From Puniceicoccales bacterium (GTDB lineage: Bacteria > Verrucomicrobiota > Verrucomicrobiia > Opitutales > UBA953), in assembly GCA_031284845.1 (NCBI GenBank), contig JAITXH010000116.1:1-11753 (forward strand): a stretch of 11,753 nucleotides of DNA. The letters run 5' to 3'. A program made the position numbers and the translations under genes. Below the pieces are notes generated by a model. That model worked only from the letters and a program-made list of their open reading frames with translations. It searched no databases and was not told the DNA's origin. This document shows positions 5,592 through 11,753 of this stretch, piece by piece. Position 1 is the first letter of the stretch, and each line of letters begins with the position of its first letter.

Positions 5592-7172
5592 ATGAAACCA
5601 ACAGTTCTTATCATCCGCGACGGCTGGGGCGAAAACCACAACCCGGCTCAAGACAAATTCAACGCTGTCAAACTGGCCAATCTGCCCGTTTCCCGTAAAA
5701 TCGCCGCCGAATGGCCGCGCACCGAAATCGCCGCCCACGGCCTCGATGTCGGCGTCCCCGTCGGCGTCATGGGCAACTCCGAAGTCGGCCACCAAAACAT
5801 CGGCGCCGGACGCATCGTTGACCAGGAAATCGTCCGCATTGACAAAGGCCTCTCCGATCCCGCTTTCAAAAATAATCCCGCCTTCCGCAACGCCGTTGCC
5901 AACGTCAAAAAGACCGGCGGCAAGCTCCACTTCTTCGGTCTCGCCTCCGACGGAGCCGTCCACTCCACGCTGCGCCACCTCTACTCCCTGCTCGCTTTCG
6001 CCAAAGCCGAAGACCTCGGTGCTGACAAAATTTTCGTCCACGCCTTCATGGACGGGCGCGACACCTCGCCGACGGGCGGCCTTGCTTTCATCCGCGAAAT
6101 CGAAGCCGAATTGAAAAAACTCGGCACGGGGAAAATCGCCAGCGTCTGCGGGCGTTTCTGGATTATGGACCGCGATAACCGCTGGGAACGCGTGAAAAAG
6201 GGCTACGATGTCCTCACCGGTGGCGAAGCCCTCGAAGCCTCCAGCGCCGAAGCCGCTGTGCAAGCCTACTACGACAAGCCGCTCGACGACTCACGCAAGG
6301 GCGACGAATTTGTCCTCCCCACGCGCGTCGTCACCGCTCCCGGCAAGCCCATCGCGCTCATCGGCGACGGCGACAGCGTGATCTTCTTCAATTACCGCGG
6401 CGACCGTCCGCGCGAAATCACCCGCGCCTTTATTGACGACAAATTCGACGGCTTCCAGCGCAAGAAACTCGACCTCTTCTACGTCACGATGACGGAATAC
6501 CAAAAGGGACTTTGTCCAAACGTCCTCTTCTTGAAGCCGCCCAAAATGGTGAACATTCTCGGCGAATGGGTCGCCAAGCAGGGCATCGCGCAATTTCGCA
6601 CCGCCGAAACCGAAAAGTATCCCCACGTCACCTTCTTCTTCAACGATTACCGCGAAGAGCCGTTTCCGCTCGAAGACCGCGAAGTCGTCCCCTCTCCCAA
6701 GGACGTCGCGACCTACGACCAGAAGCCCGAAATGAGCAGCGTCGGCGTCACGGCTGCGGCAAAAAACGCCATTCTCAGCGGCAAATACGGCCTCATCGTT
6801 ATCAACTACGCCAACCCGGACATGGTGGGGCATACCGGCTCCATCCCTGCGGTCATCAAAGCCTGCGAAGCGGTTGACCGCGGCCTCGGCGAACTCCTCG
6901 AAGCGATTGACAGCGTAGGCGGCAACGCCCTCGTCACCGCCGACCACGGCAACGCCGACCAGATGTGGGACACGGATGAACATCCTCCCGGCCCGCACAC
7001 CCGCCACACGCTGAACCCGGTCGAGGTCGTGATTTACGGCTCCGGTGCCAAGGGGCGCAAGATGGCTCCGCTGAGCACAGGCCGCCTCGCCGACATCGCG
7101 CCGACGCTCCTCACGCTGATGGGCGTCCCCCAGCCGCCAGAGATGACCGGGAAGTCGCTGATCGTAGAATAA
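5592..7172 (+). CDS. gpmI: 2,3-bisphosphoglycerate-independent phosphoglycerate mutase
   Basis: A 526-aa cytoplasmic glycolytic enzyme that interconverts 3- and 2-phosphoglycerate through a phosphoserine and two metal ions, normally Mn2+. It belongs to the alkaline phosphatase superfamily. Visible residues are Asp10 (IIRDGWG), the catalytic Ser63 in GNSEVGHQNIGAGRIV, the insert-domain motifs HAFMDGRDTSP (150-160) and GRFWIMDRDNRWER (187-200), the metal ligands Asp410 and His414 (PDMVGHTG), Asp451/His452 (TADHGNAD) and His472 (RHTLNPV). Length is slightly above the usual 510 or so. The substrate-site motif reads FFNYRGDRPREI rather than the common FNFRPDRA, a variant also seen in other lineages. 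The ATG at 5592 starts the family sequence; upstream in-frame codons give unrelated sequence. RNase HIII follows 24 nt downstream. Confidence 0.97.
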   Translation: MKPTVLIIRDGWGENHNPAQDKFNAVKLANLPVSRKIAAEWPRTEIAAHGLDVGVPVGVMGNSEVGHQNIGAGRIVDQEIVRIDKGLSDPAFKNNPAFRNAVANVKKTGGKLHFFGLASDGAVHSTLRHLYSLLAFAKAEDLGADKIFVHAFMDGRDTSPTGGLAFIREIEAELKKLGTGKIASVCGRFWIMDRDNRWERVKKGYDVLTGGEALEASSAEAAVQAYYDKPLDDSRKGDEFVLPTRVVTAPGKPIALIGDGDSVIFFNYRGDRPREITRAFIDDKFDGFQRKKLDLFYVTMTEYQKGLCPNVLFLKPPKMVNILGEWVAKQGIAQFRTAETEKYPHVTFFFNDYREEPFPLEDREVVPSPKDVATYDQKPEMSSVGVTAAAKNAILSGKYGLIVINYANPDMVGHTGSIPAVIKACEAVDRGLGELLEAIDSVGGNALVTADHGNADQMWDTDEHPPGPHTRHTLNPVEVVIYGSGAKGRKMAPLSTGRLADIAPTLLTLMGVPQPPEMTGKSLIVE

Positions 7173-7196
7173 TCCGGCCCGAACATACCTCCGCCC

Positions 7197-8198
7197 ATGT
7201 TCGAAAAAGAGAAAGAGGAGTCCGAAGGCCCGGCACCGCGCACATCTTACACGATCAAGCTCACGCCCGAACAAATCGAAAAGCTCGGCGAGTGGTTTGA
7301 GAGTAAGCTGTGGGTGCCGTTCCCCGTAGATTACAGCGCCTTCGCCTACAAAGACGATAAGGTGAACGTCATCGCCTACAAATCCGGGAAACTGGTCGTA
7401 GCGGGGAAAAAGACTGAAGACTTCGTCACGAATGTTCTCGAACCGGAGATCACGGGCGCGGCATTGCTCGGCTATGACACCGTGCACCACCCGGAGTGGT
7501 ATGAAGACCACGCCGGCCTCGACGAATCAGGCAAGGGCGACTTGTTTGGCCCGCTCGTCTCGGCATGCGTCATCGCCACAGGCGAGATGGTGAGCGCATG
7601 GCAGGAAGCCGGCGTGCGCGACTCCAAGACCGTCACCTCGGATAACGCCATTTTGGCTCTTGAGAAAAAGATCCGCAAGACGCCGGGCGTCATCGTAAAA
7701 GTGATGTTCACCGGCATGGAAAAATACAACGCCCTTTACCATAAATTCGGCGACAACCTGAACAAGCTTCTCGCCTGGTATCACGCCACAGCACTGGAGG
7801 ACTGTCTGCCGCGCTTCGAAGCAGAACACGGCAAAGAGCCAGCATGGGGGCTGCTCGACCAGTTTTCTAAAAGCCCGCTTGTGCAGACGGAATTGAAGCG
7901 GCGCAAAGTCAAGTTTGACCTGCGCATGCGCACCAAAGCGGAGTCCGACCCGGTGGTCGCCGCAGCTTCCATCGTGGCGCGTGCGGCCTATGTGCGTGCG
8001 TTGAAAGCGCTCTCCACAGAAGCGGGCTTGACGTTGCCGAAAGGCTCCGGAGCACAGGCGAAAGAAGCGGGGATCAATCTCGTCGAGAAGCTCGGCGCGG
8101 ACGCGTTCGGGCATTTTGCCAAATTGCATTTCCGCACCGCTTACGAATGCCGCGGCCTGCCGCCGCCGAAACCCAAAGTCGCCTGGGTGCGGCACTGA
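7197..8198 (+). CDS. rnhC: Ribonuclease HIII
   Basis: A 333-aa cytoplasmic endonuclease that cuts RNA in RNA-DNA hybrids, for example Okazaki primers and R-loops. The N-terminal substrate-binding domain typical of RNase HIII and absent from RNase HII is present (about 16-90, with VNVIAYKSGKLVVAG). The catalytic domain follows: GLDESGKGDLFGPLVSA with Asp109 and Glu110, then Asp221 (LLDQFSKS) and Asp251 (AESDPVVAAASIVARA), which together give the DEDD metal-binding set. The start at 7197 lies 24 nt after the mutase stop, so the two are probably co-transcribed. The first 15 residues are charged and not conserved in type. A strong terminator hairpin begins 36 nt after the stop. Confidence 0.96.
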   Translation: MFEKEKEESEGPAPRTSYTIKLTPEQIEKLGEWFESKLWVPFPVDYSAFAYKDDKVNVIAYKSGKLVVAGKKTEDFVTNVLEPEITGAALLGYDTVHHPEWYEDHAGLDESGKGDLFGPLVSACVIATGEMVSAWQEAGVRDSKTVTSDNAILALEKKIRKTPGVIVKVMFTGMEKYNALYHKFGDNLNKLLAWYHATALEDCLPRFEAEHGKEPAWGLLDQFSKSPLVQTELKRRKVKFDLRMRTKAESDPVVAAASIVARAAYVRALKALSTEAGLTLPKGSGAQAKEAGINLVEKLGADAFGHFAKLHFRTAYECRGLPPPKPKVAWVRH

Positions 8199-8233
8199 AA
8201 ACGCCTCCGCCTCCCCCTTCCCGTCCGGACGCA

Positions 8234-8268
8234 CAAAAGCCCGAGCCCTTTGCGGGACCGGGCTTTTT
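8234..8268. terminator. Bidirectional intrinsic terminator
   Basis: A hairpin with stem AAAAGCCCG (8235-8243) and CGGGCTTTT (8259-8267), a CCC/GGG inner pairing, and T-runs on both strands (TTTTT at 8264-8268 on plus, TTTT on minus). It lies between convergent units and can end both rnhC (plus) and the tRNA-Asp transcript (minus). Confidence 0.85.
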
Positions 8269-8278
8269 CGTTTTGAAG

Positions 8279-8355
8279 TGGCGGGATGGACGAGACTCGA
8301 ACTCGCGACCTCCTGCGTGACAGGCAGGCGCTCTAACCAACTGAGCTACCACCCC
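8279..8355 (-). tRNA. tRNA-Asp (GUC)
   Basis: A 77-nt cloverleaf with CCA encoded. The acceptor stem is GGGGTGG/CCATCCC (one G-U pair), followed by discriminator G. The D-arm contains AGCTCAGTTGGTTAGAGC. The anticodon stem CCTGC/GCAGG holds the loop CTGTCAC with anticodon GUC at 34-36. The T-arm is GCGAG-TTCGAGT-CTCGT. All arms pair as expected. The terminator at 8234-8268 lies immediately downstream. Confidence 0.98.
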
Positions 8356-8370
8356 TCAAAAGAGGCGCGA

Positions 8371-8399
8371 CAAGGAACCCATGGATTCGTTTTCGTCAA
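8371..8399 (-). promoter_or_regulatory. Possible tRNA-Asp promoter
   Basis: On the minus strand upstream of the tRNA, TTGACG (8399-8394) is followed after 17 nt by TCCTTG (8376-8371) and then a GC-rich stretch, at a sensible distance from the tRNA 5' end. The -35 is good but the -10 is poor. Confidence 0.35.
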
Positions 8400-8576
8400 G
8401 AGTCTTTTTTCAGAAAATCAGACAGACCGCGAAAGAAACAGGTTCTCCGGATATTTCATGAGAAGGCGCTTTGCCGCATAGCACGCCTTTTCCCGTGAAA
8501 TAGCTTGGCCGGTATTGTGAAAATGTTTGCAAAGTTCCATCCGCACAAGATGCTCTCTCAGGAAAGACACCAGCCC

Positions 8577-9257
8577 ATGAGCCAACCAGAAGAAAATAAT
8601 AATTCCAGCGGAGATTGGGAAAATCAAAGTGAGCTTTATTGGAATGAACAGGAGTGGAACGCTTATTTGCAACAGAATGCTGCCGAACAAGCCCGGTTTT
8701 TATCGCTTTACTCCAACCATCGCAATTTGCCGGACCATCTGGATGTGACCGCAATCCAAATGGGTTGGGAGACAAGAGAATGGACGCCCGGAGACGATAG
8801 TGACGACGATGATGATGACGGTGACTGCACTGCCGATTCTTCAGACGGGCAATGGCCACCCTACTGCGTCGAGCAACACCCCGTCTATATAGCCACACGC
8901 GCACTTTGCAGCCTGCTCATCAGCGAATTAGAGCGCTCAAGTGCAGTAATGCCCTCGCTCATGCCCACTGCCGCAGCGCTCGCGCTCGCACGCGGCGCAC
9001 ACGAGATCGAGCACTTGATCGTCATGGCTGTCACGGCGATGGACACAGCGGATTTTGCCCTGGCGGTGACACTTTTGAAACGGGCATCGCGAGAGGTTAA
9101 CAACACAATGGCGCTCCTCACTTCCATTGAGGAAACCGTGGCCTTGACGCACTTCGCAGGGGAATTCCGCTTCGTGCTGTTTGACCTGAGGGAAATCTGC
9201 CTGCGCGGCATCAATGATGCCAAATGGGAACTGGAAAACCCGCTTGACGGGGATTGA
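8577..9257 (+). CDS. Unrecognised 226-aa protein with Asp-rich linker
   Basis: I do not recognise this family. The ATG at 8577 follows AGGAAAG; a TTG at 8505 and an ATG at 8550 are also in frame but lack better support. The N-terminal third (1-75) is Asn/Gln/Glu-rich and polar. A low-complexity acidic linker DDSDDDDDDGD (about residues 74-84) is encoded by a GAC/GAT run at 8796-8828. After it the sequence becomes an ordered, mostly helical, Ala/Leu-rich domain (about 97-226), starting at PYCVEQHPVYIATRALCSLL. There is no signal peptide or membrane helix, so it is probably cytoplasmic. It ends 2 nt before the thioesterase ATG, so the two are probably translated from one mRNA. Base composition is only slightly lower in GC near the N-terminus. 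Confidence 0.75.
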   Translation: MSQPEENNNSSGDWENQSELYWNEQEWNAYLQQNAAEQARFLSLYSNHRNLPDHLDVTAIQMGWETREWTPGDDSDDDDDDGDCTADSSDGQWPPYCVEQHPVYIATRALCSLLISELERSSAVMPSLMPTAAALALARGAHEIEHLIVMAVTAMDTADFALAVTLLKRASREVNNTMALLTSIEETVALTHFAGEFRFVLFDLREICLRGINDAKWELENPLDGD

Positions 9258-9259
9258 GC

Positions 9260-9718
9260 ATGGACACACCGCCTCCTGCCATAAGCGCCGGAAGTCCACT
9301 TGCCGCCACGCCACCGCACCATCACGACAGCTTTGTCACTGTAAGCGAAGCGGACTTGGATTTGAACCGGCATGTAAACAACGTCATCTACCTGCGCTGG
9401 GTGCAAGATGCCGCCGTGGGGCACTGGAAAGAGACCGTGCCACCGGAGATCGCAGCCAAACATGCCTGGGTGGTGATACGCCACGAAATTGACTACAAAA
9501 AACCCGCGCACCTCGGCGATGTCCTGCGCGTGCGCACATGGGTGAGATCCATGTCCGCCCTGATCAGCGAGCGCCGTTGCCGGATATTCCGGGAGGCTGA
9601 CGGCATCCTGCTGGCGGACGTATGCACGCAATGGTGTGTCGTGAATCCGGAAACAGAACGGCCACGGCGCATGGATCCGCGCATCCCGGCCCTTTTCGGC
9701 ATCGAGCCGACTCGCTAA
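9260..9718 (+). CDS. Acyl-CoA/acyl-ACP thioesterase, hotdog fold (4HBT-like)
   Basis: A 152-aa cytoplasmic protein with a single hotdog domain (about 24-145) after a Pro/His-rich leader. The signature DLDLNRHVNNVIYLRWVQDA (32-51) is the helix motif of FadM/YbgC-type and acyl-ACP thioesterases, with Asp34, Asn36 and His38 in the usual DxNxHVNN arrangement. The conserved second half, IRHEIDYKKPAHLGDVLRVRTWV, follows. Such enzymes hydrolyse acyl-CoA or acyl-ACP thioesters; the acyl chain here cannot be told. The ATG at 9260 is 2 nt after the stop of the upstream gene; an in-frame TTG at 9254 overlaps that stop and is less likely. The C-terminus converges on the minus-strand GYF_2 gene, 30 nt away. 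Confidence 0.88.
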   Translation: MDTPPPAISAGSPLAATPPHHHDSFVTVSEADLDLNRHVNNVIYLRWVQDAAVGHWKETVPPEIAAKHAWVVIRHEIDYKKPAHLGDVLRVRTWVRSMSALISERRCRIFREADGILLADVCTQWCVVNPETERPRRMDPRIPALFGIEPTR

Positions 9719-9748
9719 AACGTTGTTTTTATTGCGAAAGGAAACGCC

Positions 9749-10789
9749 CTACGCCTGCACATCCCATGAGGCACGGATGGCGCTGCTGTGGCTCTTTCCC
9801 GTCTGCATCCCCGAAAACAAATCATCATAGGCATAGGCCATAGTAGCATAGAACACCGGCAGCACAAACAGCGCGCCAACGATGCAAAGCAAACATCCCG
9901 CGAACACCAGACAACCGACTACAAGGGATAATCCGAATACCCGCCACCACTGCCGGGAAACTACACGACGGCTGATCGTCATCGCTGCCCAGAATTTGAT
10001 TCGCCGGTCTATGATGAGGCTGAGCACAAACATCCACGCGATGGAAAAGTATTCAGCCACGCAGACCACGAACAGCATCCCGGCCCCAATCCCGATGAAG
10101 GCCGCAGGAGGCAAGGATTTCATAACTACTTCAAACGATGCATCTGGAGCCGTGAGCGCTGCGGCGATTGCCACGGAAGCCCCTCCGATAATGAAACCGG
10201 GCAGCATCGCCAAAAAAGCCAGTAATCCAGGTACGATACAGCCCAGAATCAGATCTTTAGTCATGCGCCGGAATCCGGAAAACACGTCTGCCAGCCGGCG
10301 GGGTTCTCCGCGTGCTCTCCCGATAAAGTAATAAAACAATCCGCCAGTAAAAATCCCCGTCAGCAGCATTTGGAAAATGGTCCCTATGGAGGGAATCATC
10401 GCGACAGCCGTGGCACATAACATGCTCACCATCATTGCCCCGAACATCGGCCAGTAATCTGTCTTGAGGAGGGCCCACCCACGCCCAATGCAATCGAAAA
10501 TGTGAATCGTCCTTGCCGTGCGCAGCGCTTCCTCGATGCAAGCTTCGACGACGACCGGCACCGGTTCCTGAAGATTTTCCGGGACGGAAACCGGCGGCAG
10601 TGCGGGCGGCGGCGCGATGCTGGCAAACTCCGGGAAATCGCCGAGCGTCTTCCACTCCGGAGGCTCGACTTCGGCAAGACGCGCCTTCGTCTGGAGATTC
10701 GCCAAATTGCGCCCGATCCAGTTTTTGACCAGTTCTGCATCCGCCGGCCCGTATTCGCGTCCGTCGGAACCCACGATGATAAATGACAT
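9749..10789 (-). CDS. GYF_2-domain multi-pass membrane protein
   Basis: A 346-aa protein. Residues 2-55 (FIIVGSDGREYGPADAELVKNWI ... PEWKTLGDFPEF) match the GYF_2/DUF4339 pattern, a small domain thought to bind peptides and common at the N-terminus of bacterial membrane proteins. A Pro-rich linker (58-80) follows. Then comes a hydrophobic region with about five or six helices (about 114-134, 138-157, 181-212, 228-260, 284-319), resembling the loosely defined membrane domains of DUF4013/DUF975-type proteins, including GLFYYFIGRARGEPRRLADVFSGF. The function is unknown. The ATG at 10789 is used; a TTG at 10798 in the same frame is possible. It has no same-strand neighbour in the window. Confidence 0.85.
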   Translation of the reverse strand: MSFIIVGSDGREYGPADAELVKNWIGRNLANLQTKARLAEVEPPEWKTLGDFPEFASIAPPPALPPVSVPENLQEPVPVVVEACIEEALRTARTIHIFDCIGRGWALLKTDYWPMFGAMMVSMLCATAVAMIPSIGTIFQMLLTGIFTGGLFYYFIGRARGEPRRLADVFSGFRRMTKDLILGCIVPGLLAFLAMLPGFIIGGASVAIAAALTAPDASFEVVMKSLPPAAFIGIGAGMLFVVCVAEYFSIAWMFVLSLIIDRRIKFWAAMTISRRVVSRQWWRVFGLSLVVGCLVFAGCLLCIVGALFVLPVFYATMAYAYDDLFSGMQTGKSHSSAIRASWDVQA

Positions 10790-10891
10790 TCCGTGCAAAG
10801 TGCCAATGCCGCGTGAAGGAGCAAGCCAGCAAATTTCGCAAGATCCACCTCGTCCTTACGTTGAGCGAGACCGGAGCGGCAGGCAGAGTGG

Positions 10892-10955
10892 AAGCGGCGT
10901 CCCGCCGCTTTGAAGCCAGAAGCGCCTCTCGCGCTTCTCAACGGGACGGCGGCTT
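10892..10955. repeat. Intergenic hairpin cluster
   Basis: Two perfect 8-bp hairpins stand side by side: AAGCGGCG-TCC-CGCCGCTT (10892-10910) and AGAAGCGC-CTCTC-GCGCTTCT (10918-10938). In addition, CGGGACGGCGGCTT (10942-10955) can pair back with AAGCGGCGTCCCG (10892-10904) with one bulge, giving an alternative outer stem around the second hairpin. It lies in the gap between the GYF_2 gene and the rhuM remnant and resembles a REP-type repeat. The remainder of 10790-11021 shows no gene. Confidence 0.65.
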
Positions 10956-11021
10956 GATTTCCCTCAGGAACAGTGTCACCTTGGGCAAACTTTCCCAATT
11001 TCATCTCAAACCTGAATTACG

Positions 11022-11493
11022 ATGTCCAACCCTCCCAACCCGAACGCCAATTTCCTCATCTACAACACGGCAAACGACGACGTGAGAGTCGAGGTTTACC
11101 TTCAAGACGAAACCATCTGGCTCACCCAAAAGGCGATGGCGGAACTGTTCGGCGTCGAAGTCGCTACAATCAATTATCACCTTAAGGAAATCTTCCAAAA
11201 CGGCGAATTGTAAGAGCTTGGAACTATTCGAAAAATTCGAATAGTTCAAAAAGAGGGTAACCGGAACGTCTCCCGCGAACTGGATTTCTACAATCTCGAT
11301 GTCGCAATTTGCCGAGAGTGTGAATGCGTTTTTATCTTTCAACCGCTATGAGGTTTTGGAAGGAAAGGGGCGTGTCTCCAAATTGCGGGCCGATAAAAAA
11401 GCGATTGGCGAATACGATGAGTTTAACAAAACACAGAAAATTATTTCTGATTTTGACAAACACTTGAAGGGATTGGAAAACGAGATTCGCTAG
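11022..11493 (+). pseudogene. rhuM-like gene, inactivated by stop codon and internal deletion
   Basis: The ATG at 11022 opens a RhuM-family N-terminus: NFLIYNTANDDVRVEVYLQDETIWLTQKAMAELFGVEVATINYHLKEIFQNGEL, a winged-helix-like segment. An in-frame TAA (11211-11213) follows, where family members usually have Gln. Reading through in the same frame gives ELGTIRKIRIVQKEGNRNVSRELDFYNLDV, the next RhuM block. Near 11295-11305 the sequence jumps, in a frame shifted by +1, to QFAESVNAFLSFNRYEVLEGKG ... EYDEFNKTQKIISDF, the typical RhuM C-terminus, ending at the TAG at 11491-11493. About 160 residues remain of a family usually near 330, so roughly 500 bp of the middle are missing. RhuM proteins are scattered in accessory regions and pathogenicity islands and have no settled function. 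No ribosome-binding site is evident. Confidence 0.85.
11221..11247. repeat. Perfect 12-bp inverted repeat inside rhuM remnant
   Basis: GAACTATTCGAA, then AAA, then TTCGAATAGTTC form a perfect 12-bp stem with a 3-nt loop. It starts 7 nt after the in-frame TAA. It coincides with the codons for GTIRKIRIV, so part of the symmetry may follow from the coding sequence. Confidence 0.85.
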
Positions 11494-11541
11494 CAAGGTA
11501 GAATGTTAAGGCAAGGAAGACGCACTTCCCTTTCCGTCTGT

Positions 11542-11753
11542 TCACTCCAATAAAAAGGTCTCCACGTTGGCCGGAGAAACCATGCTCACCCCAACGGTAT
11601 CGGGATAGGCCTCGCTCCACGCTTTCAGGGTTCGCACCTTAGTGCGCTTTCCCGAGGCATCCCATTTGAACTCAAACGCACGAAGTTTCCCGAAATTTAT
11701 GTAAATTTCAGGAATTGATTCCTAAAATTCCAAGATAGGTTCTTCGCTATTTT
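11542..11753 (-). pseudogene. C-terminal remnant resembling a DUF4143-type ATPase (runs off window)
   Basis: On the minus strand, the frame ending in TGA at 11542-11544 reads GKLRAFEFKWDASGKRTKV, then RTLKAWSEAYPDTVGVSMVSPANVETFLLE. This matches the usual end of AAA/DUF4143 ATP-binding proteins: a FEFKW strand, then an AYP segment, then NPxNxxxFL. The same frame has a TAG at 11722-11724, with EEPILEF before it. The D-rich nuclease-like motif expected just before FEFKW is reduced to PEIYINF. So this is a degraded copy, or a fragment whose upstream part lies beyond the window. Family assignment rests on about 60 residues. Confidence 0.5.

Noticed and set aside
6291..7511. 406-codon minus-strand frame, and another at 5538-6263
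   Set aside because: Both are antisense to the phosphoglycerate mutase and span its 3' end into rnhC; the sense strand carries all conserved motifs.
7527..8234. 235-codon minus-strand frame
   Set aside because: It is antisense to rnhC and has no recognisable domain.
8279..8355. tRNA-Asp gene as an integration site for a mobile element
   Set aside because: No integrase gene and no direct repeat of the tRNA 3' end is seen in the window; both neighbours look like ordinary chromosomal genes.
8505..8576. Upstream TTG start for the 226-aa protein
   Set aside because: The extension has no conservation signal, and the ATG at 8577 is preceded by an AGGAAAG; uncertain but preferred.

Overview
The window looks like a chromosomal piece of a GC-rich Verrucomicrobiota bacterium, most likely Opitutales/Opitutaceae. 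This is inferred from protein style (a GNVTAFNTVWTYDIY-type sodium:solute symporter, RNase HIII, GYF_2 membrane protein), from start codons that mostly lack a good Shine-Dalgarno sequence, and from abundant structured intergenic repeats. No 16S or other marker is present, so the assignment is tentative.

Layout. 1-245 is non-coding and holds two copies of a multi-hairpin repeat, about 100 nt each, facing each other; the hairpins differ between copies by compensatory changes. 351-5253 is one long minus-strand block. In transcription order it encodes a LytS-type sensor histidine kinase (5253-4201), a LytTR response regulator overlapping it by 4 nt (4204-3452), a 661-aa sodium:solute symporter (3365-1380), a 67-aa two-helix membrane protein (1357-1154) and a two-domain CbiX-like chelatase (1148-351). 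The sensor/regulator pair next to a transporter suggests a nutrient-sensing uptake module, comparable in logic to the LytS/LytTR systems that control pyruvate transporters in other bacteria.

A 338-nt divergent intergenic region (5254-5591) with two palindromes separates this block from plus-strand housekeeping genes: cofactor-independent phosphoglycerate mutase (5592-7172) and ribonuclease HIII (7197-8198). A bidirectional terminator (8234-8268) lies between rnhC and a minus-strand tRNA-Asp(GUC) with encoded CCA (8279-8355).

8577-9718 is a two-gene plus-strand unit: an unrecognised 226-aa protein with an Asp-rich linker and a hotdog-fold thioesterase. A GYF_2-domain multi-pass membrane protein converges on it from the minus strand (10789-9749).

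The right end (10890-11753) looks like accessory debris. It contains a second kind of hairpin cluster, a rhuM-like gene broken by an in-frame TAA and an internal deletion with frame change, and the C-terminal remnant of what resembles a DUF4143-type ATPase on the minus strand. No complete transposase, CRISPR array or intact novel defence locus is visible. The most unusual signals are the covarying inverted repeat at the left edge and the sensor-regulator-symporter-small-protein block.
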